Shown here piece after piece: positions 57,415 through 64,000 of a DNA stretch of 64,000 nucleotides. The stretch is taken from NCBI RefSeq assembly GCF_902712995.1, contig NZ_CACTIB010000008.1:124001-188000 (forward strand), read 5' to 3'. Within the stretch, counting starts at the first letter, position 1. Every line of letters begins with the position of its first letter. Below the pieces are notes generated by a model. The model was not told the origin of the DNA, made no database searches, and saw nothing but the letters and a program-made list of their open reading frames with translations. The position numbers and the translations under genes are program-made. The DNA is from Candidatus Mycoplasma haematohominis. GTDB taxonomy: Bacteria > Bacillota_I > Bacilli_A > Mycoplasmatales > Mycoplasmoidaceae.

Positions 57415-58720
57415 TAATTGTAGGGAAACCAAATGTAGGTAAATCGCAATTATTTAATAGATTGACAGGAGAGAGGCATTCTGTTGTTTTTTCTGAACCT
57501 GGAGTGACTAGAGATAGAGTTACTTTGGAAGTTTCCTGATTTGATAAGAAATTTTTATTAACTGATACTGGAGGATATACATTGGATGAAATGTCTTTTC
57601 AAGACGAAATGAATAGACAGACAGAAATTGCTTTATCTGAGTCAGATTTAATAGTTTTGGTAGTTTCTTGCAAAGAGGGTATAGATAATGATGATGTTTA
57701 TTTATCCAAAATATTGAAGAGGAAAAAAGCTAAGAATGTTGTTTTGGTTGCGAATAAATGCGATTGTTTAAAGTCGGGAGAAGATATAGGAGAATATAAA
57801 TTGGGTTATGGAGATGCTTTATTTATTTCTTCCGAACATGGCATAAATACTGGTTTACTCTTAGAAACAATAATTGAAAAGTTAAATATAGGTACTTTTA
57901 AAGAAGAAGAGTTAGTAAGAGATAAAAGTAGATTGAGATTAGCTATTATCGGCAGACCTAATGTTGGGAAATCGTCTTTAGTAAATTCACTTCTTAAGGA
58001 AAAAAGAATAATTACTTCTGAAATAGCTGGAACAACTAGAGACGCTATAGATTTAGATTTTGAATTTTTAGGAAAGAAATATAAGTTGATTGATACTCCT
58101 GGAATTAGAAGGCACGCCTCTATATATAAAGATACTAAGGAAAAGTATTCTGTTCTTAGATCAAAAAAAGCTATATCTAGATCGGATATGGTTTTATTGG
58201 TTTTTGATATTTCTGAAGAGTTGTCTGAATTAGATGAAAGAGTGGGAGGTTTGATTTATGAAGCTAATATTCCTTCAATCATAGTTGTTAATAAATTTGA
58301 TTTAGTGAAAGAAAATCATGAAGAAGTTAAAAAAGAGTTTGAGAAAAAAATTAAGAAGAAATTTAAATTTTTAAGTTGATCTCCGGTTGTTTTTGTAAGC
58401 GCAAAAGAGAGTTCTAAGTTAGATAGGATTTTTAAACAAATTGAATTAATTAAGACTGAGATAAATAAAAAAATACCGGATTATTTGCTACATGATTTTC
58501 TTTACAAAATTTCCTTTTTATTCTCTGTTCCTGCTGTTAAGGCCAAAAAATAAAATTATTTTCTTTATCCCAGGTAGATGGGCAAGTTCCTACATTTTTA
58601 TTTCTTTGTAATAATCCTGATTTATTGCATTTTTCTTATGCAAGGTTGGTGGAAAACCAGATTAGAAGCGGCTTTGGTTATAAGATTGTCCCTATTACAG
58701 TTGTTTATAAGAAAAAATAA
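57396..58720 (+). CDS. der: GTPase Der (EngA), frame interrupted near the C-terminus
   Basis: Two tandem G domains: [18 protein letters not shown] with DTGGYT and NKCD, then [18 protein letters not shown] with [15 protein letters not shown] and NKFD. The first frame ends at TAA 58551-58553 after PAVKAKK (385 residues). In the -1 frame the next codons give [36 protein letters not shown] and end at TAA 58718. This is exactly the KH-like C-terminal domain (PAVKxxRIKxxYATQVxxxPPTF). The break is at the run of six A in GCCAAAAAATAA, where one extra A would restore the frame. Der is essential for 50S assembly, so slippage, a sequence error or a truncated product are the options. Confidence 0.88.
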
Positions 58721-58724
58721 TTTT

Positions 58725-58752
58725 TGTTTTTTATAAATTTTGCGTATATAAT
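58725..58752 (+). promoter_or_regulatory. Candidate promoter of the HU gene
   Basis: TTGTTT (58725-58730), 16-base spacer, TATAAT (58747-58752), within the 72-base gap between der and hup. The -10 box is consensus, the -35 only fair. The start codon lies 40 bases downstream of the -10. Confidence 0.45.
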
Positions 58753-58792
58753 TATTTATGTCAAATATAAAAAATAAATAAAGATAAAGACA

Positions 58793-59098
58793 ATGACAAA
58801 AGGAGAATTAGTTCCAAAAATTGCTGACAGATCAGGACATACTCAAAAGGAAGTTCAACAAATTTTAAAACACTTCCAAATTGCTATTCTTGAAGAACTT
58901 AAAGCAAGCAAAGAAGTTAAGATCCTTGAGCTTGGACAATTTAAAATTGTTGATAGAAGTGAAAGAACAGGTGTTAATCCACAAGATCCAAGTAAAAAGC
59001 TTGTGATCCCTGCAACAAAAGTTCCAAAACTTTCTCCATCAAGAAAATTCAAAGATTTTGTAGCAGGAGACGGGAACGCGGAAGACTTCACATACTAG
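58793..59098 (+). CDS. hup: HU-family DNA-binding protein
   Basis: 101 residues. MTKGELVPKIADRSG with an internal KEVQQILKHFQ helix, then VKILELGQFKIVDRSERTGV-NPQ (the conserved GxF...R..R.G.NPxT/S), then KLSPSRKFKDFV. The usual GxxxxRxxxGRNPxT motif reads SERTGVNPQDPSK. It compacts the nucleoid. It is AAA-rich and contains no TGA codon. The gene has its own candidate promoter upstream. Confidence 0.95.
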   Translation: MTKGELVPKIADRSGHTQKEVQQILKHFQIAILEELKASKEVKILELGQFKIVDRSERTGVNPQDPSKKLVIPATKVPKLSPSRKFKDFVAGDGNAEDFTY

Positions 59099-59114
59099 AT
59101 TTGTTCACTAGCAT

Positions 59115-59429
59115 ATGCCTAGTGATTTGATCTCTAGTTCAAAATATTTTTTAGAATTAGGAAAAAGAATATTCCTTTCCCCCTCCGATAAGGTAGTAGA
59201 AGATTGTAAGACCTGCTTGAAAGCAATGCAGGTTGATCTTGATGTTTTGACTAGCATTGATGTTAGTTCAGAGCCTATTCATTATCTTGTTGATGCAATA
59301 AAACTAGATTACGATCTTGCTTCCAAACAAATTTCTAATAAGAATTTGCCAGTGGAGAATGAGCATTTAATTAAATCGTTAGTCGAAAATTGTGTCATCT
59401 CAAATATTAAAGACCCTAAAGAAGTATAA
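59115..59429 (+). CDS. gatC: Glutamyl/aspartyl-tRNA amidotransferase subunit C
   Basis: 104 residues. Residues 12-70 have the two-helix GatC outline; conservation is low, so identity comes mainly from the position directly before gatA and gatB. LTSIDVSSEPIHYLV corresponds to the loop LxxLDxVEPxxH. It overlaps gatA by 38 bases. Confidence 0.82.
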   Translation: MPSDLISSSKYFLELGKRIFLSPSDKVVEDCKTCLKAMQVDLDVLTSIDVSSEPIHYLVDAIKLDYDLASKQISNKNLPVENEHLIKSLVENCVISNIKDPKEV

Positions 59430-60849
59430 GAATGTTGAGGAGTTATTACAAGCTCTTGAAAAAGTAAAAAACTCTAATTCTTATTTATTTGATTCTGTAA
59501 ATAAATCAGGATTAATAAAGAAGTATTCTGAAGGCAGTTTTTTAGATAGCGCAGATAATTTATCTGGATATTTGTTTTCTATTAAAGATTTAATTTCTAA
59601 TACAGATGGAATAGTTACAGGAGGATCGAAATTTTTAGAGAATTGTGAACCTCCATTTAATGCTTCTGTTTATAAAGCGCTGAATAATGCAGGAGCTTTG
59701 AATTTGGTAAATTCGAATTTAGATGAGTTTGGTTTAGGAGGCACAGGATTGTTTTCTTTTACTGGACAAACTCCTAATCCTTTTAACGAAGAATATATTT
59801 CAGGAGGTTCTTCTTCTGGAAGCGCTTATTGAATAAAAAATGAATTAGTAGATTTTTCTATTGGTTCTGACACTGGAGATTCAGCAAGGTATCAGGAATC
59901 TCTATGTGGTATAGTAGGTTTTAAACCCAGTTTTGGGATTGTTTCTAGATACGGTTTTTATCCTTTTTGTTCTTCTTTTGATACCCCTTCTATTCTTTCT
60001 AAGTCTATTGAAGTAATAGCGAAAGTTTTGTCTGTTATTTCTTTTCCTGATTCAAATGATTTATGCACTTTAGGAACTAAGAAAAAAAATTATTTAGAGG
60101 AATTGAAAAAACCACTTAATAAGAATTTGAAGATAGCTATTTTTGATCAAACTTTCTGAACTGCATCTAATTTGGAAACTGATGTGAGTAGGACTGTAAA
60201 GGATAAATTTGAGAAATTGGTCGAAAATATAAAGTCGGATTTAGGATTTAGTGTTGAGATTTGTAAATTTGAAGATCCTAGGTTATTGAAGTTGTGTGAA
60301 TTGATTTACAGAGTTATTGCTTATTCTGAGAGTATTTCTAATTATTCAAATTTAACTGGAATTTTATTTCCTTTTAAAAAGAGTAAATCAGGAGTTGAAG
60401 TTTTAAATGTAGATAAAGGGAAAAATTATCAGGAGATTTTGTTTAATAATAGGTCTGTTTTAGGAGAAGAATTTGTATATAGGCAAATTTTGGGAAAACA
60501 TTTTTTAGAGAAAGAGAACTATAAGGAAATATATCTGAGGTGTAAAAAGTTATTGACTGCTATTAATAGAGAGGTTAAAAGTTTGTTTGATAATTACGAT
60601 TTGATTTTGTCGCCTACAACTATTGATTTGCCACCTAAGAGAAAAGAGTGAAAGAGAGGATATTCACCTAAAAATGTGTTGAATATTCTGTTGTTAGCTA
60701 ATTTTTGTGGGTTGCCAGCTATTTCTATACCTTGAGAGACTGTTGAGGGCATGCCATTCGGATTACATTTGATGTCTAAATTTAAGAGCGATGACTTTCT
60801 GTTGAATGTTTCAAATTATTTAATGGATTGAATAGTTTCTAAGGATTAG
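59392..60849 (+). CDS. gatA: Glutamyl/aspartyl-tRNA amidotransferase subunit A
   Basis: 485 residues, GTG start inside gatC. Amidase catalytic triad: Lys in LFSIKDLISNTDG (near 67), Ser in ISGGSSSGSAYW (near 140) and the cis-Ser in IGSDTGDSARY. The usual GSDTGGSIRQPA reads GSDTGDSARYQE, a divergence at the second Gly. LSPTTIDLPP and FCGLPAISIPW follow. It liberates ammonia from Gln for the GatB reaction. Since AsnRS is present, the complex probably serves tRNA-Gln. Confidence 0.95.
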
Positions 60850-60858
60850 ATTGTTGAA

Positions 60859-62262
60859 GTGCAAAAGAACTTAGTTTCTATTGGTTTAGAAATACACGTT
60901 GCGTTAATTACAAATAAAAAGTCTTTCGCTCCTGAAAAAACAGATGAATTTTCTTGAATTTCTTTAGGATTCCCAGGAACTTTACCAGTTTTAAATATTG
61001 ATGCAGTAGAGAAAGCAATTCAATTGTCAAAAGTTCTGAATTGTTGTATTAATTATGACTACATAGTTTTTGATAGAAAAAATTATTTTTACTACGATTT
61101 GCCTAGGGGATATCAAATCACTCAATATTTTTTTCCTTTAGGCAAAGAAGGACATTTAATTCTTTCCAACGGAAAAAAAATCAGGATCAACCAGGTACAT
61201 TTAGAAGAAGATTCTGCTCAGCAGAGTAAGCAAGGGCATGAGGTTAGATTATTTTTTGGGAGATTAGGAAGATCAATAGCTGAAATAGTTACAGAACCAG
61301 ATTTTCAAACTTATCAAGAAGTAGAGGAGTTTTTGCAAATATTGAGAAGGCTTTTTTCGTTTAATAATATTTCTAACGCATCATATGCTGATGGAGAGAT
61401 GAGGGTTGATTTGAATATATCAGTTAGAGCTAAGGAATCTGACCCTTTGAATGTCAAGTCAGAAGTTAAGAATTTAAATAGCCTTTTAGCTTTAAAAAAA
61501 TCAATTAATTATCTTACTGAGGTTCAAACAAAAGCTTTAATTGCAGGACAAGAAATAAATCCTTTTACTTATTTTTGAGTTGATAAGTTGAAGCGGTGTG
61601 AAGTTATGCGGAAAAAAGGAGAAGCGTCAGATTATTTTTATATCCCCGAATCTAATATCCCTCCTTTAAGTATTCCTATAGACAGATACGAGAAATTGAC
61701 TTCTTCTCTTATAGTAGATTTTTCTTCACTAGAAGAAGAGCTACAAAATTCAGGTCTTAAAAAATCTGAAATTGATTATTTGTTAGATAATTATCAGGTT
61801 TATTCATACGTAAATAAATTGAACGAGAATTTAGGAAATATTGTTTTGTCTTATAACTGGATTGTGAATATAGTTTCTGGAATTATAGAGAAATTTAATT
61901 GAAATGATTTTCCCTATCCTGAAATAGAGAAAGCAGTTCTTGAAACTGAGAAAACAAAAAAAATCAGCTTAAAAATAGCAAAGAGCATAATTAAAGAAAT
62001 TCTTACTAACAACACTACTTTTTCTGTTGCCTATAAAAAATTAAATGTTTCTTTAATTTCAAATGAAACTACTTTAAAAAATTTCCTGAAAGAAGCCTTT
62101 GAAACTTATAAAGATCAAATACCTAATTTGATGATGAATATGCCTAAATTAGAGAGGTTAATAATCGGGGAATGTATGAAGAGATCTAAAGGGCAAGCGG
62201 ATCCAAGTTTGCTTAAAAAATATTTTGATGAGATGATTGTGCAATTCATATCTAAAAAATAG
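60859..62262 (+). CDS. gatB: Glutamyl/aspartyl-tRNA amidotransferase subunit B
   Basis: 467 residues, GTG start. VSIGLEIHVALITNKKSFAP, LGFPGTLPVLN, DRKNYFYYDLPRGYQITQY and QVHLEEDSAQQSK are GatB hallmarks; MRVDLNISVR and VKSEVKNLNSL follow. The C-terminal YqeY-like domain (about 320-467) is present. GatB phosphorylates the mischarged Glu-tRNA and adds ammonia. The zinc-binding Cys pattern of the usual CxxC loop is not visible (KSFAPEKTDEF). Confidence 0.95.
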
Positions 62263-62281
62263 TTTTAAAATTAGTTTTATT

Positions 62282-63112
62282 ATGGCTATAGATAAAGATT
62301 TAATACTTAAGTTAAGAAACGTTAGTCAAGCTGGTTTTGCTGATTGCAAGAAAGCTTTGGAAGAAAACAATAATGATTTGGATGCTTCCATTAAGTGATT
62401 AAGAAGCAAGGGAATCGCTAAAGCTAATAATAAAAATGCTCTTAAGGATGCTAAGGAAGGTGGAACATGAGCAAAAAAAGATGATAATGGTGTAGTTATA
62501 TTGGAATTAAATTCTGAAACAGATTTCACCGCAAATAATAGTGAATTTTCTAAATTGGCGGAAGGAATTGCTAATGTAATTTTGGAATCCAAAACAACAG
62601 ATAGAGAAACCATTTTGCAGTTGGAAATGGAAAATGGCGAGACGGTTAATAATAATTGTTTGCATCTGTCTTCTATTACTGGAGAGAAGATAGTTTTGAC
62701 TAGAGTTAGATATTTTGCGTTGTCAGATAATGAATCTGCGGCTTGTTATAGGCACAATAATGGAAAGATTTCCACTGTTATTGTGTTTGATAAGAAGTTG
62801 CCGGATAGCGAAATAGCTGGTTTAGCTGTTCATTATGCTGCTAATAATCCTAGATTTATTACTGAATCAGAAGTTGATTCTTCATGAATTAATGATGAGA
62901 AAGAAATTATTTTGGAGGCTTTAAAGAAAGAGAATAAACCAGAACAGTTTCATGCAAAGATAGTAGAGGAGAGAATCAAGAAACTTATAGCTCAGAGCAC
63001 TTTTGTAGAACAGAATTATCTTTATGATCAAACTAAAACTGTAAGAGATGTTCTTGCAAGTTTAGGAACTTCTATTAGGAAAGCTGTTTATTATGGTCTA
63101 GGCGGAGCTTAG
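62282..63112 (+). CDS. tsf: Elongation factor Ts
   Basis: 276 residues. The UBA-like N-terminus (LRNVSQAGFADCKKALEENN) and the Tu-binding motif NSETDFTANN (usually TDFVARN) are seen, then IAGLAVHYAANNPRF and the C-terminal core motif TFVEQNYLYDQTKTVRDVL. It regenerates EF-Tu-GTP. Its stop overlaps the stop of the convergent smpB by four bases. It follows gatB after 19 bases. Confidence 0.95.
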
Positions 63113-63522
63113 AAGTATTTCATTTTCTTATCGTCTTTTCTTTTTATAGTTTCTAATTTTTGTTTGTTAGTGTAATTTAGTCGTTTTACTAACATTAGTT
63201 TGACTTTTATTTTGTGATTCTTTAAATATAGATTTTCAGGTATCATCAGGTATTTTTTTTCTTTGACTGTTCTTATTATTCGGTCTATTTCGTATCTATT
63301 TAGGAGTAGCTTTATAGATTTTCCTGGTATTAGACCTTTTAATCAAAGTTCATTTTTTTGAATTCATCCATAACTACCATTTAGAGATACCCTGTAATTT
63401 ATTATCTTTTTTATTGAATCGCTATCTAGAACTAGCCCACATTCGTATTTATCAAAAGATTGATAGAATCTCGAATTTTTTTTGTTATTTAATAATTCTT
63501 TTGTTTTGTCATATTTCTTCAT
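63109..63522 (-). CDS. smpB: SsrA-binding protein SmpB
   Basis: 137 residues. Motifs FYQSFDKYECGLVLDSDSIKK (divided here at residues about 18-38), GSYGWIQKNELWLKGL, KLLLNRYEI and LMIPENLYLKNHKIKVKLML are in SmpB order; the usual ISPY region is shortened to PGKSIK. The basic tail KLETIKRKDDKKMKYF binds the mRNA channel. With tmRNA it rescues stalled ribosomes. It starts directly after the rnr stop, matching the common rnr-smpB pair. Confidence 0.92.
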
Positions 63523-64000
63523 CTAAAGAATCTTCACTAATTTAAATTCTTTGCTATTGTAAATAGGTCTTACAAGTAATGCCCCTCCTAACTTTAATGA
63601 TTCTTTGTATTTAACAAAACCTTCTACGTTTAAATCATCTAATCTTACGAATCCACCAGCTTTAGCAGGAGATATAACCTTGGCTTTAAATACTTGTTCA
63701 AGTTTTTGATTTAGGAATTGCATTATTTTGTTGTTTTCTATTGTTCTGCCTATTTCAGTAGCCTCTATTTCTTTTGCTGTGCAGTGTTTTGACATTTCGT
63801 CTAATTCTTTGTAAATTGGATCTGAGCTATTTTTAGGGACTGGATTTTTTTCAAATAGATATTTCCATAACATTCTGTGAACTAATGTATCTGGATATCT
63901 TCTAATTGGAGATGTGAAGTGTAAATAGTGTTGTAGGTTTAAACCAAAATGACCTAAATTTGTTATTGAATATTTAGCTTTTTGAAGCGATCTAAGAAGA
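63523..64000 (-). CDS. rnr: Ribonuclease R, C-terminal part (runs off the right edge)
   Basis: 158 codons visible. AKYSITNLGHFGLNLQHYLH and FTSPIRRYPDTLVHRMLW are the end of the RNB catalytic domain, and FKAKVISPAKAGGFVRLDDL is the S1 domain start, followed by a short tail ending LVKIL. RNase R is a 3'-5' exoribonuclease which degrades structured RNA and, with SmpB-tmRNA, defective mRNA. Its N-terminal domains lie outside the window; two related stand-alone proteins are at 13.4-14.4 kb. Confidence 0.95.
   Translation of the reverse strand, partial: LLRSLQKAKYSITNLGHFGLNLQHYLHFTSPIRRYPDTLVHRMLWKYLFEKNPVPKNSSDPIYKELDEMSKHCTAKEIEATEIGRTIENNKIMQFLNQKLEQVFKAKVISPAKAGGFVRLDDLNVEGFVKYKESLKLGGALLVRPIYNSKEFKLVKIL

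Overview
The window is an AT-rich, densely packed segment of a mollicute chromosome read with genetic code 4 (TGA = Trp). Almost every conserved protein is interrupted by in-frame TGA where the family has Trp, for example in DnaK, NrdE, AlaRS, Der and GatA. All coordinates below are joined across TGA. A minimal gene set, a DUF31 peptidase, small lineage-specific paralogs with an N-terminal hydrophobic segment, NrdE/F/I and few transporters point to a haemotropic Mycoplasma or close relative. The species assignment is an inference.

Layout. 1-8.7 kb is accessory and envelope: a partial DUF31 peptidase, a SecDF-like translocase protein, a 1117-residue membrane-anchored coiled-coil protein ending in a DUF2130 PD-(D/E)XK-like domain, and two tandem lineage-specific paralogs. 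8.7-16.8 kb holds ldh, tRNA-His, a pseudouridine synthase divergent from dnaK across a CIRCE-like operator, two stand-alone RNase R N-terminal-like proteins, ymdB and dnaX. 16.9-25.2 kb is replication and translation (lysS, dnaE, 5'-3' exonuclease, pth, rpmF, a SecE-like gene) plus a large unknown protein. 25.2-29.7 kb holds a membrane protein and the ribonucleotide reductase genes: nrdF leftward, nrdI-nrdE rightward.

29.7-40.4 kb carries asnS, ligA, mnmA, alaS, pheS and pheT, with a small surface-type gene containing a G7 tract. 40.4-43.5 kb is an ABC transporter locus with two MacB/LolD-type ATPases, the second fused to four membrane helices. Two tRNAs (Ile-GAT, Ala-TGC) precede a shortened RNase Y whose start codon overlaps that of a divergent pseudouridine synthase. 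45.5-52.7 kb holds a TsaB-like fragment, a HAD phosphatase, a DHH phosphoesterase, a degenerate glycerol kinase, tuf, purA and rbgA. 52.7-64 kb holds mnmE, two unknown membrane-associated proteins, tatD, an epsilon-like F1 subunit, choline kinase, a frameshifted der, an HU gene, gatCAB, tsf, smpB and the 3' part of rnr.

Genes overlap or abut in many places, including three convergent overlaps. TTG and GTG starts are common and Shine-Dalgarno sites are rare. The window is dominated by translation (three complete aminoacyl-tRNA synthetases plus two-subunit PheRS, GatCAB for Gln-tRNA formation, tRNA modification, ribosome GTPases), RNA decay (RNase Y, YmdB, DHH phosphoesterase, RNase R) and DNA replication. 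The most unusual items are the DUF2130 coiled-coil protein, the split-off RNase R N-terminal modules, the der frameshift, the TM-fused ABC ATPase and the RNase Y lacking a membrane anchor.
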